A stretch of 64,000 nt of DNA from Neorhodopirellula pilleata (GTDB taxonomy: Bacteria; Planctomycetota; Planctomycetia; Pirellulales; Pirellulaceae), in assembly GCF_007859915.1 (NCBI RefSeq), contig NZ_SJPM01000017.1, forward strand, positions 1 to 64,000. The letters are read 5' to 3'. Made by a program: the position numbers and the translations under genes. This document shows positions 52,615-60,131 of this stretch, piece by piece; positions within the stretch are counted from its first letter, which is position 1, and each line of letters starts with the position of its first letter. The notes under the pieces were generated by a model. That model had not been told where the DNA came from, ran no database searches, and saw nothing but the letters and a program-made list of their open reading frames with translations.

Positions 52615-53523
52615 CTAATCCAACACGTCATCGGGCAGCGGTTCGCCGCCTCTCGGCGTGATCAGCGCGTTGACGGTCATCGACGGTGTCGCCTCGCTTA
52701 GGAAATGCCCGCGTCCGTCGACCGTAACGACGCATACGCCTCCATCGGTGATTCCACCCAAACCGACGCCAGAAGCCGCGTTGATTAAACCACCGGTTGC
52801 ACCGGCATCGATGTCGATCGGTTCGGTCCAGGCACTCGCGCCTCGTCCTTCAACCACTAGCAACGTCTTGGTCGCTCCGTCGGCGACTTGCTTCGGACCG
52901 AGCGGCCCGGTAGACGGAAACAATGTTCCGGTGCCGATCACTAAATGATAAGCCGTTTCCGATCCCCATCCTTGTGAATTCGGATGACGAAACACGGCGG
53001 GGGTCTGGTACATTTGCATTTGGTTTTTGTCGCTGTCCCAAGCCGCACTCAAATTGAATTGATCGTAGAGTTCGTCTTCACCCAAATAAGGCAGGATCAA
53101 CACCCGCCAAGACAGCAACGGCTTACCCCGACGGTCCGTGATCGCCGGGGCAGGGTAGGCACCATGGTCGGCGGCATAGGCGTTGAGGGCGGCAGCGATC
53201 TTTTCGAGATTACGAATGCTTGCCATTCGCTCTCGCCCCTGGCGAACCCGCTGGGCCGCCGAGCCTCCCACGCGTGCGATCGCGATCAAGCCCGCACCAA
53301 CGATCAACAGCAAGACCACGGCCGCCGCGATCCAAGCGGCCGGGCGTTTACGTCGACCGGCGGAGCCGCCTGGTGCTTGATTACGGGGCCGGGATGCCCC
53401 CGGTGCAAAATCTGGTAACGTGATCCCGCGACCACAAACGACACATTCACCCGACTGGCCACTGAATTCGTCTTCCACTTCCGTGCGGGTCTGGCAGTGT
53501 GGGCAGGTGAATAGATAAGGCAT
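52615..53523 (-). CDS. Zinc-ribbon/membrane protein with DUF1559-like domain
   Basis: This 302-residue protein starts with a zinc ribbon (Cys7, Cys10, Cys27, Cys30; TCPHC and CVVC). A Pro/Arg-rich linker and one membrane helix (AAAVVLLLIVGAGLIAIA, about 68-86) follow. The outer part resembles DUF1559: RNLEKIAAALNAYAADHGAYPA, GKPLLSWRVLILPYLGE, LYDQFNLSAAWDSDKN, and a late TDGGVCVVTVDGRGHFL. It has no pilin leader, unlike the other DUF1559 genes here. The ribbon would lie in the cytosol. Function unknown. Confidence 0.82.
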   Translation of the reverse strand: MPYLFTCPHCQTRTEVEDEFSGQSGECVVCGRGITLPDFAPGASRPRNQAPGGSAGRRKRPAAWIAAAVVLLLIVGAGLIAIARVGGSAAQRVRQGRERMASIRNLEKIAAALNAYAADHGAYPAPAITDRRGKPLLSWRVLILPYLGEDELYDQFNLSAAWDSDKNQMQMYQTPAVFRHPNSQGWGSETAYHLVIGTGTLFPSTGPLGPKQVADGATKTLLVVEGRGASAWTEPIDIDAGATGGLINAASGVGLGGITDGGVCVVTVDGRGHFLSEATPSMTVNALITPRGGEPLPDDVLD

Positions 53524-53602
53524 ATGATTGCGTTCGAGGATGCGGTGTTTAACAGCGATGTGTGACAGTGGCGATCTAGTTCTATCTTAGCGAAAACCAA
53601 CC

Positions 53603-54052
53603 ATGAAAGTGATCCTGCAACGAAGTCGCCAAGCCTGTGTTACTGTCGACGGCCGAGTCACCGGACAGATCGATTACGGGTTAGTGGCCTTAGTCGGCAT
53701 CGCCGAAGGCGACAGCGAGCCTGTCGTCCGGACGCTCGCCGACAAAACAGCGATGTTGAGAATCTTCGCCGACGACAACGGGAAGATGAACCGCAGTGTG
53801 ATCGATGTCGGTGGAGGCGTGCTCGCGATCAGCCAATTCACGCTTCTGGCCGATTGCCGCAAAGGCCGACGCCCGGCGTTCACGGGAGCGGCCAAACCGG
53901 AGATCGCCCGGGCGTTCTACGAGCTGTACATGGATTGCTTGCGAGGTCACGGATTGACGGTCCAACCCGGCGTCTTCGCCGCCGACATGCAGGTGTCGCT
54001 CACCAATGATGGTCCGGTAACGATCATTTTGGATTCATCCGAGTGGTCGTAG
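53603..54052 (+). CDS. dtd: D-aminoacyl-tRNA deacylase
   Basis: Dtd removes D-amino acids (and glycine) mischarged on tRNAs. The 149 residues match the family throughout: MKVILQRSRQACVTVDG, the SQFTLLADCRKGRRPAF motif with the catalytic-site Ser-Gln-Phe-Thr, and the C-terminal NDGPVTIILDS containing the cross-subunit Gly-cisPro. Divergent from the zinc-ribbon gene with a 79-bp gap. Confidence 0.97.
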   Translation: MKVILQRSRQACVTVDGRVTGQIDYGLVALVGIAEGDSEPVVRTLADKTAMLRIFADDNGKMNRSVIDVGGGVLAISQFTLLADCRKGRRPAFTGAAKPEIARAFYELYMDCLRGHGLTVQPGVFAADMQVSLTNDGPVTIILDSSEWS

Positions 54053-54096
54053 CGGGGCTTTTGGCTGTTGGCGATTCGCATTTAGCTAACAGCCTG

Positions 54097-54425
54097 CCGG
54101 GTCTCCGCTATCGCTGCGACCCAGCCTACGTTTTGTGATTTTGTAGGCTGGGTGGAGGAGGCTCTGCGACGAACACCCGGCACGACCCATCAATCAACTC
54201 GGTTTGCCCAACGCCATGCCGGGTCTCCGCTATCGCTGCGACCCAGCCTACGTTTTGTGATTTTGTAGGCTGGGTGGAGGAGGCTCTGCGACGAGCACCC
54301 GGCAGGACCCATCAATCAACTCGGTTTGCCCAACGCCATGCCGGGTCTCCGCTATCGCTGCGACCCAGCCTACGTTTTGTGATTTTGCAGGCTCGGTGGA
54401 CGAGGCTCTGGGACGAACACCCGGC
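54097..54425. repeat. Three 122-bp tandem palindromic units
   Basis: Units begin at 54097, 54219 and 54341 (exact 122-bp period). Each contains CCGGGTCTCCGCTATCGCTG, CGACCCAGCCTA, a short AT-rich loop GTTTTGTGATTTTG, and the complementary TAGGCTGGGT with GGAGGAGGCTCTGCGACGAA. The third unit is degenerate (CAGGCTCGGTGGACGAGG). The array fills the dtd-DUF457 gap; nothing else is seen there. Confidence 0.93.
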
Positions 54426-54437
54426 AGCGGACCAACC

Positions 54438-55310
54438 CTAATACCGCGAAAAACTTCCGTCGGGCTGGGCGACTTGGTTGGGGACCGGGGGCGGTGCTTG
54501 CCATGGCACCGATTGCCAGGGGCCGGGCGCAGTCGAAGCAGGGGAGGGCGGTTGAAATTCGGAAGCGGGATAGACCGGGTTGGGGTATCCCGGATTTGGG
54601 TACATGAAATTGGGGTTCTCCGGGTTGGGGATCGTGTACTGTTCCCGGTCCAATCGAATCCGCTGACGCATCCGATCCAGAATCGCGTGGTCATTGTGGG
54701 CGAAATAGATTAGCACTCCCAATTTGGCGTACACCATGAAATTGACCCACCAGCCACTGCCGAAGAACTTGAGTGCGGTCCCGAACGATTTTTTTGTCCG
54801 CAGCCGACCGCGACTGAAGTCGATGCTCCAAATCTCATCGAGGATCAGATGCGTCATGAAACCGACGAAAACGGCCAGCGATTTGTAAACCCGAATTCCC
54901 TCGCTCGGGCTGGGCATCAAGAGGTACGCGATCAAACCGGCAATCAGCGCCGCCGGGATACTGTGCCACATCCCGCGGTGTACCGTGTAGCGGCGGAAGA
55001 ACTCGACGGCGACGAATCGAATCGCGATGTAAATCAACATCGCCGCCAAAGCCATCGATTCGTGCGACAAGCCCATGTCCCGCCAGCGATCGATCATCAG
55101 CATCGGAGCGATCGCGGCGAGAAACATGCTCGTCTCCCGCAGCGGCACGCCCGAGTCGCTGTCCAAATCCGGAAGCATCCCCGAGACGCTGCATAGTCCG
55201 CCGGCCAAAAGCGCACTCTCAAGCGACATGCCCTGGTCGGTGGCACCCCAATAACCGTAGGCGACCCCCACCATCGTGCTCGTCGAGATATGCGTCTTGA
55301 ATCCGGCCAA
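54438..55310 (-). CDS. Integral membrane protein of the DUF457/YdjM-like metal-dependent hydrolase family
   Basis: The longest frame runs to 55418, but its first 36 residues are read through a palindromic repeat and are discarded. The TTG at 55310 retains the conserved early His (GFKTHISTSTMVG) and leaves 290 residues. Family signatures are GMLPDLDSD, HRGMWHSIPAAL and MTHLILDEIWSID, with metal-binding Asp and His. About five membrane helices lie between. The C-terminal 50 residues are Pro/Asn/Tyr-rich (NPNFMYPNPGYPNPVYP). The family is annotated as membrane-bound metal-dependent hydrolases of unknown substrate. The exact start is uncertain. Confidence 0.8.
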   Translation of the reverse strand: MAGFKTHISTSTMVGVAYGYWGATDQGMSLESALLAGGLCSVSGMLPDLDSDSGVPLRETSMFLAAIAPMLMIDRWRDMGLSHESMALAAMLIYIAIRFVAVEFFRRYTVHRGMWHSIPAALIAGLIAYLLMPSPSEGIRVYKSLAVFVGFMTHLILDEIWSIDFSRGRLRTKKSFGTALKFFGSGWWVNFMVYAKLGVLIYFAHNDHAILDRMRQRIRLDREQYTIPNPENPNFMYPNPGYPNPVYPASEFQPPSPASTAPGPWQSVPWQAPPPVPNQVAQPDGSFSRY

Positions 55311-55348
55311 GGCAGAGCAGGGGAGTGAGGAATTGGAAACGGCGAGTC

Positions 55349-55386
55349 GTAGGCTGGGTCGAAGCCGCTTCGGCGGAGACCTGGCA
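55349..55386. repeat. Single palindromic repeat, TAGGCTGGGT family
   Basis: It reads TAGGCTGGGTCGAAGCCGCT, CGGCGGAGACCTGGCA, closely matching the copy at 52552. It lies at the 5' end of the DUF457-like gene and creates a false N-terminal extension. Confidence 0.8.
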
Positions 55387-55527
55387 ATCCACAGAACATC
55401 AACCCGAGTCCGTAGCATTTTCGGGCGGCCCGCATCTAGCTTAAAAATTTGATCTTCGCCCTGCTCCGTTTTTTCTGCTACAAGCGGGATCCTTCCTCCA
55501 ATCGTCCTTCCTCGCGAATTCGATATC

Positions 55528-56244
55528 GTGCAGACCTACGACATCATCATGGCAGTCGTTTTGATCGGCGCGATGCTGCTAGGTGCGATTAAAGGATTCG
55601 CCTGGCAACTCGCTTCGATCGCTTCGATCGTCGGAAGCTACGCAGTCGCTTACCATTACCGGGAACCGTTCAGCGAAAACATCCACGCCGAGCCTCCGTG
55701 GAACCGGTTCTTGGCGATGCTGATTTTGTACGTCGGGACGTCTTTGGTGATCTGGGTGGCTTTCCGGATGATCGCCGGAACGATCGATCGAATGAAGTTG
55801 AAGGAATTTGACCGTCAAATCGGTGCGCTCTTCGGACTCGGCAAAGGCGCGATCCTGTGCACATTGATCACGCTTTTCGCGGTCACGCTGTTCGGCGATT
55901 CGGTCCGTGACGCGATCGTCCGCAGTCGCTCGGGCGGCTGGATCGCGAGGTTGCTTGACCAGTCCGGCGCGATTATGCCGGAGGAATTTTCCTCGGTCGT
56001 CCGCCCGTACCTGGACCAATTCGACGAACAATACCAACCAGCTTCGGCCGGCGGCGCCTGGTTTTCGGGAGCACCGGCAACAGGGCCGACGCAACCTTCG
56101 ACGCAGTATCCGGAGTGGTCGCCACAGTCCAATCCCGGCTGGTCGCCGGTGCCCAATTTGCCGGCCAGTCCGCCGCTCAATTCACCATCGCCGCCGCAGT
56201 GGAAAAACGCTTTGACGCCGCCGCCGTGGGGAACCAATCGATGA
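55528..56244 (+). CDS. CvpA-family membrane protein
   Basis: The 238-residue protein (GTG start at 55528; an ATG seven codons later is possible) has about four membrane helices in the CvpA/colicin V production pattern: IIMAVVLIGAMLLGAIKGFAW, IASIVGSYAVAYHY, LAMLILYVGTSLVIWVAFR, FGLGKGAILCTLITLFAVTLF. The conserved DRQIGALFGLGKGAI segment is present. The C-terminal 70 residues are Pro/Ser/Trp-rich and presumably disordered. CvpA proteins affect envelope homeostasis and bile or antimicrobial resistance; the mechanism is unknown. Confidence 0.88.
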   Translation: MQTYDIIMAVVLIGAMLLGAIKGFAWQLASIASIVGSYAVAYHYREPFSENIHAEPPWNRFLAMLILYVGTSLVIWVAFRMIAGTIDRMKLKEFDRQIGALFGLGKGAILCTLITLFAVTLFGDSVRDAIVRSRSGGWIARLLDQSGAIMPEEFSSVVRPYLDQFDEQYQPASAGGAWFSGAPATGPTQPSTQYPEWSPQSNPGWSPVPNLPASPPLNSPSPPQWKNALTPPPWGTNR

Positions 56245-56301
56245 ACCGGGGCACTGACGGCCTATTGATTTGGACTGCATCGTGACCGGCTCGTTGTCCT
56301 G

Positions 56302-56457
56302 ATCGTAACCCGACGCGTCAGCGAGGGATTCATCGGCCTTATCCAACTGCAAGAGATTCCTCGCTCACGCGTCGGGTTACGATCTGCAAGAGAGCCCTCG
56401 CTGACGCGTCGGGTTACGATCTGCAAGAGATCCCTCGCTGACGCGTCGGGTTACGAT
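56302..56457. repeat. Palindromic repeat cluster, AACCCGACGCGTCAGCGAGG family
   Basis: One forward arm (GTAACCCGACGCGTCAGCGA, from 56305) is followed by three reverse-complement copies in tandem, ending at 56383, 56420 and 56457 with a 37-bp period (CTGCAAGAGA linkers). The innermost arms at 29703-29774 belong to the same family. Together with the dif-like site this accounts for most of the cvpA-accA gap. Confidence 0.92.
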
Positions 56458-56497
56458 GCAGATCAACACGCTAAACTACGTGTCTCAGCCATCTCGA

Positions 56498-56525
56498 ATA
56501 CAACATAAGAGGCATTATCGGACGT
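56498..56525. other. Candidate dif (XerCD recombination) site
   Basis: The plus strand reads arm ATACAACATAA, centre GAGGCA, arm TTATCGGACGT, the 11-6-11 architecture of dif. On the complementary strand 17 of 28 positions match E. coli dif (9 of 11 in the XerD arm), and 17 of 28 match the B. subtilis site (8 of 11 in the XerC arm). It is intergenic, and KOPS-like GGGNAGGG motifs change polarity across it. Identity as dif is inference; only the sequence match and polarity switch are seen. Confidence 0.6.
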
Positions 56526-56612
56526 TGCGGGGCGGTTGAAATCCGGCCCGCCCTAGCTGCCCCGGCCAGGGATCCTGTGGTTTACGGTCGCCGGCAATGC
56601 CTGACGACGGGC

Positions 56613-57605
56613 TCAGACTGGCTGCGTTTCCTCGCCAGCCAGCTCGGCGGCCTGCTCCAAGAACACGCCCATGCGGCGATACTTTTCATAGCGTTCGTTG
56701 ACCAGATCCTCGACGCCGATCGACTCGAGCTGAGCGAGTTGACGGGACAGGTAACTCTTCATCCGAGTCGCCATTTGGTGATGGTCGCGGTGGGCGCCGC
56801 CGAGCGGTTCTTCGAGCACGTCGTCGACGATCCCGAGTCGCTTCAAATGGTCGCTCGTGAACCGCAGTGCGGCCGCGGCTTTGGGAGCGTGCTCGTGACT
56901 CTTCCACAAAATCCCGGCGCAGCCTTCGGGGCTGATCACGCTGTAGTAGGCATGTTGCATCACGGCGACGCGGTCTCCGACTCCGATGCCCAACGCACCG
57001 CCTGAGCCGCCTTCTCCGATCACGACACAGATAATTGGAGTCTTGAGTCGACTCATCAAAAACATGCTCTCAGCGATCACCTGGGCTTGGCCGCGTTCTT
57101 CGGCTCCGATTCCCGGATAGGCACCCGGTGTGTCGATGAAGCAAATAATCGGCAGCTTGTACTTTTCGGCCATCCGCATCTTGACCATCGCTTTGCGGTA
57201 GCCCTCCGGGTGGGCGCATCCGAAATGGCAAGCGGCGCGTTCTTTGTAGGTTCTGCCTTTTTGGTGACCGATGACCATTACTTTGAATCGATCGAGTTTA
57301 GCGAATCCGCTGAGCATGGCGCGGTCGTCGCCAAAATGCTTGTCACCGTGCAATTCGACAAACTCATCGAACGCCAAGTTCAAATAGTCGCGGGTGTACG
57401 GTCGGTTTTTGTGCCGCGCGACCTGCACGGTCTGCCACGGATCGAGCGAGCTGTATGTCTCTTTGAGCTTCGTCGCGCGAGCCAATCGCAACGACCGGAT
57501 CGCCGATTCGATTTCGGCGGTGCGATCGGTGGTCCGTTCGAGTGATGCGATCTTCTCTTCGAGGTCCGCAATCTCGTATTCGAATTCGAGTCCAGGTCCA
57601 GCCAT
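56613..57605 (-). CDS. accA: Acetyl-CoA carboxylase carboxyltransferase subunit alpha
   Basis: AccA with AccD transfers the carboxyl group from biotin to acetyl-CoA, the first step of fatty-acid synthesis. The 330-residue protein has the N-terminal helices (LEFEYEIADLEEKIASLE), then RPYTRDYLNLAFDEFVELHG, PEGYRKAMVKMRMAEKYKLP, FIDTPGAYPGIGAEERGQA and the oxyanion-hole region IGEGGSGGALGIGVGD, ending with AAAALRFTSDHLKRLGI. Length and order are typical. A kinase gene lies 3 bp upstream on the same strand, so the two are co-transcribed. Confidence 0.97.
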   Translation of the reverse strand: MAGPGLEFEYEIADLEEKIASLERTTDRTAEIESAIRSLRLARATKLKETYSSLDPWQTVQVARHKNRPYTRDYLNLAFDEFVELHGDKHFGDDRAMLSGFAKLDRFKVMVIGHQKGRTYKERAACHFGCAHPEGYRKAMVKMRMAEKYKLPIICFIDTPGAYPGIGAEERGQAQVIAESMFLMSRLKTPIICVVIGEGGSGGALGIGVGDRVAVMQHAYYSVISPEGCAGILWKSHEHAPKAAAALRFTSDHLKRLGIVDDVLEEPLGGAHRDHHQMATRMKSYLSRQLAQLESIGVEDLVNERYEKYRRMGVFLEQAAELAGEETQPV

Positions 57606-57608
57606 CGT

Positions 57609-58562
57609 TTAGGTTTCCTCTTCGTAATCGTCGGTCGGCCCGGTCGGTCGCTTGACCAAGTCCTCGGCGGACTTCGTGCCGCCCATGTCATCAAACACGC
57701 TGATGTCCGGCTTGCGAGGTCGCTTGCGCCAAATCTCGAGCGTTCGATATTCTTTGAGGAATTCCCAAACCGACGGCGGTCGATCGTCTTGTTTCTTTGC
57801 CATCAATCGCTTGATCAAATTGGCAAATTCGGTGGTGACGTTCTTGTTATGAGCGACGGCGCTGGGCACCGAGGCGTTGATGTGTTTGGAGAGCAAGTCG
57901 TTGGGTGTTTGTCCGGTGAACGGCGGCTTGCCGGTCGTCATCTCGAACAGCATGCAGCCGAACGAGTACAGGTCACTGCGTTCGTCACAAAGCTTTCCGC
58001 GAATCTGCTCAGGTGACATGTAACTGCGAGTTCCCTGGATGTTCTTCGTTTTGTAAAGCAGCTTGCTGATGCCGGTCCGCTTGGGTTCGGCGATCGTGAA
58101 GTCGATCAGCTTGGTTTCGCCATCGCGGGCGACCAAGTAATTGTCCGGCTTGATATCGCGGTGGATCCAGTTCTTGGTGTGCATGTAATAGAGACCCTCG
58201 GCGGCCTGCTCGATGATCTTGTCGAGCATGAACGCGAGTGAATCCGGACCTTGGCGAAGGGCCTGTTTCATGTTCAGTTCGCTGAACAATTCCAACACGA
58301 GAAACGGCCGGCCTTTGTCGGTCTGATGGTCGATGACCTTGATAATCCGGGGGCTATTGAGCGCCTTGCCGACGTTGAATTCGTGCTTCAGCGCGGCCAA
58401 CTCGGCTTTGTCGTTGACGTAATTCGGTCGTAAAATCTTCAACGCGTAACGCTTTTTTTGCATGTCGGTGTCGTCGACCGCTTCCCAAACTTCTGCGGTC
58501 GAGCCGATGCGGATCAATCGGGCGAGTCGGTAGGGACCGAGAAAATCGCGGGATTTAGACAT
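57609..58562 (-). CDS. Hanks-type Ser/Thr protein kinase, soluble
   Basis: From ATG 58562 (an upstream GTG/ATG at 58595 is possible) the kinase has 317 residues and no membrane helix. Visible motifs are a degenerate glycine-rich loop (RIGSTAEVWEAV), the catalytic Lys in RYALKILRP, the catalytic loop HRDIKPDNYL, a DFT in place of DFG (KLIDFTIAEP), the GTRSYMSPEQIRGK activation/APE region and SDLYSFGCMLFEMTTG. Key Lys and Asp residues are present, so activity is likely despite the DFG change. It is co-transcribed with accA (3-bp gap), suggesting but not proving a metabolic target. Confidence 0.9.
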   Translation of the reverse strand: MSKSRDFLGPYRLARLIRIGSTAEVWEAVDDTDMQKKRYALKILRPNYVNDKAELAALKHEFNVGKALNSPRIIKVIDHQTDKGRPFLVLELFSELNMKQALRQGPDSLAFMLDKIIEQAAEGLYYMHTKNWIHRDIKPDNYLVARDGETKLIDFTIAEPKRTGISKLLYKTKNIQGTRSYMSPEQIRGKLCDERSDLYSFGCMLFEMTTGKPPFTGQTPNDLLSKHINASVPSAVAHNKNVTTEFANLIKRLMAKKQDDRPPSVWEFLKEYRTLEIWRKRPRKPDISVFDDMGGTKSAEDLVKRPTGPTDDYEEET

Positions 58563-58688
58563 GGGATTGGCCGTCGGGGGAAGAATCGATCGCATCGATC
58601 AGGCAAAATGGTCGGGCTGCATGATAGTCCAACCGACCCGTAGGCCGAAAGCCCGCCGGGACCTTCCAACCAAGACGAGCGAAGCACG

Positions 58689-59399
58689 ATGAACGTTTTG
58701 ATTCTGACCGGAGCGGGAATTTCCGCCGAATCGGGCATCCCAACGTTTCGCGACGCGAACGGGTTGTGGGAGGGGTACGCATTCGAGGAGGTCGCCACGC
58801 CCGCCGCGTTCGCTCGAAATCCGGCGCTCGTGCAGGAGTTCTACAACCAGCGGCGACGTGCCCTGCTCCGCCCCGAGATTCAACCGAATGCGGCTCACGT
58901 CGCGCTGGCCGAATTCGAAAAGCGGCTTTCCGATTCCGAAGATGACGAGTTCTTGTTGGTGACGCAGAACATCGACGATCTGCACGAGCGTGCCGGCAGC
59001 GACAACGTGCTCCACATGCACGGCGAGCTGCTCAAGGCTCAGTGTCTTGAAACGCTCGAGTGCTATCCATGGCGTGAAGATCTTGATGAAACCACGCCGC
59101 ACCCGGATGACCCGGACGACGAAACCCGCTGCGGGATGCTGCGGCCGCACGTCGTGTGGTTCGGAGAAATCCCGATCGGTCTGGACCGAATCGAGAAGGC
59201 GGCGACCCGTGCGAATGTATTCATCGCCATCGGTACCTCGGGCCTCGTTTATCCTGCGGCGGGGATTGTTTCCATGACGCCGCCGTCGTGTCGCCGGATC
59301 GAGATCAACATGGACGATACCCCCGCCTCACCCTCGTTCGACGAAACGATCCGGGGTCGAGCCAGCGAGACCGTCGGGCGAGTGCTCGCGCAACTGTAG
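58689..59399 (+). CDS. Sirtuin, NAD-dependent protein deacylase
   Basis: The 236-residue Sir2-family enzyme removes acyl groups from lysine using NAD. Motifs: TGAGISAESGIPTFRD (NAD pocket), TQNIDDLHERAG with catalytic His in LHMHGEL, zinc-region Cys (QCLETLEC, RCGMLRPHVVWFGE) and AIGTSGLVYPA. Only three Cys are evident in the usual four-Cys zinc region, so one ligand may differ. The stop codon TAG (59397-59399) is the first triplet of the adjacent 106-bp repeat array, so the last residues (RVLAQL) may have been shortened by repeat insertion. Confidence 0.92.
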   Translation: MNVLILTGAGISAESGIPTFRDANGLWEGYAFEEVATPAAFARNPALVQEFYNQRRRALLRPEIQPNAAHVALAEFEKRLSDSEDDEFLLVTQNIDDLHERAGSDNVLHMHGELLKAQCLETLECYPWREDLDETTPHPDDPDDETRCGMLRPHVVWFGEIPIGLDRIEKAATRANVFIAIGTSGLVYPAAGIVSMTPPSCRRIEINMDDTPASPSFDETIRGRASETVGRVLAQL

Positions 59400-60131
59400 G
59401 CTGGGTGGAGGAGGCTCTGCGACGAACACCCGGCGGGTACTCATTACCGATGGCTGCTTCTTGCCGGGTCTCCGCTATCGCTGCGACCCAGCCTACATTA
59501 GGTAGGCTGGGTGGCGGAGGCTTTGCGACGAACACCCGGCGGGCACCCATTACCGATGGCTGCTTCGTGCCGGGTCTCCGCTATCGCTGCGACCCAGCCT
59601 ACATTAGGTAGGCTGGGTGGAGGAGGCTCTGCGACGAACACCCGGCGGGTACTCATTACCGAAAGCTGCTTCTTGCCGGGTCTCCGCTATCGCTGCGACC
59701 CAGCCTACATTAGGTAGGCTGGGTGGAGGAGGCTCTGCGACGAACACCCGGCGGGTACTCATTACCGATGGCTGCTTCGTGCCGGGTCTCCGCTATCGCT
59801 GCGACCCAGCCTACATTAGGTAGGCTGGGTGGAGGAGGCTTTGCGACGAACACCCGGCGGGCACCCATTACCGATGGCTGCTTCTTGCCGGGTCTCCGCT
59901 ATCGCTGCGACCCAGCCTACATTAGTAGGCTGGGTGGAGGAGGCTTTGCGACGAACACCCGGCGGGCACCCATTACCGATGGCTGCTTCTTGCCGGGTCT
60001 CCGCTATCGCTGCGACCCAGCCTACATTAGGTAGGCTGGGTGGAGGAGGCTTTGCGACGAACACCCGGCGGGCACCCATTACCGATGGCTGCTTCTTGCC
60101 GGGTCTCCGCTGTCGCTGCGACCCAGCCTAC
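59397..60131. repeat. Seven tandem 106-bp palindromic units
   Basis: Units start at 59397, 59503, 59609, 59715, 59821, 59926 and 60032; all are 106 bp except one of 105. Each starts TAGGCTGGGTGGAGGAGGCT, has a middle CATTACCGATGGCTGCTTC and ends CGCTGCGACCCAGCCTA, so its ends are inverted repeats and each could form a hairpin. Variation between units is limited to a few bases. Conceptual translations across it are artefacts. It belongs to the family at 52552, 54097 and 55349. Confidence 0.97.

Larger units (their letters stand above)
15732..54548 (+). other. KOPS-like GGGNAGGG motifs pointing rightwards
   Basis: Plus-strand matches found by eye start at 15732, 16629 and 16634, 17072 and 17077, 20452, 22232 and 22237, 31221, 34548 and 34553, 41197, 44292, 50020, 50216 and 50221, 52094, 53148 and 54541. 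Most have N=C and many are double (GGGCAGGGCAGGG). They lie inside genes of either orientation. One opposite match (CCCTACCC, 43914-43921) was seen on this side. The E. coli FtsK-orienting sequence is GGGNAGGG. Confidence 0.6.

Noticed and set aside
55311..55418. N-terminal extension of the DUF457-like protein
   Set aside because: It is read through a palindromic repeat copy; family similarity begins at GFKTHIS.
59397..60131. Possible CRISPR array
   Set aside because: Units are contiguous 106-bp near-identical repeats with no unique spacers of constant length, and no cas genes are present.
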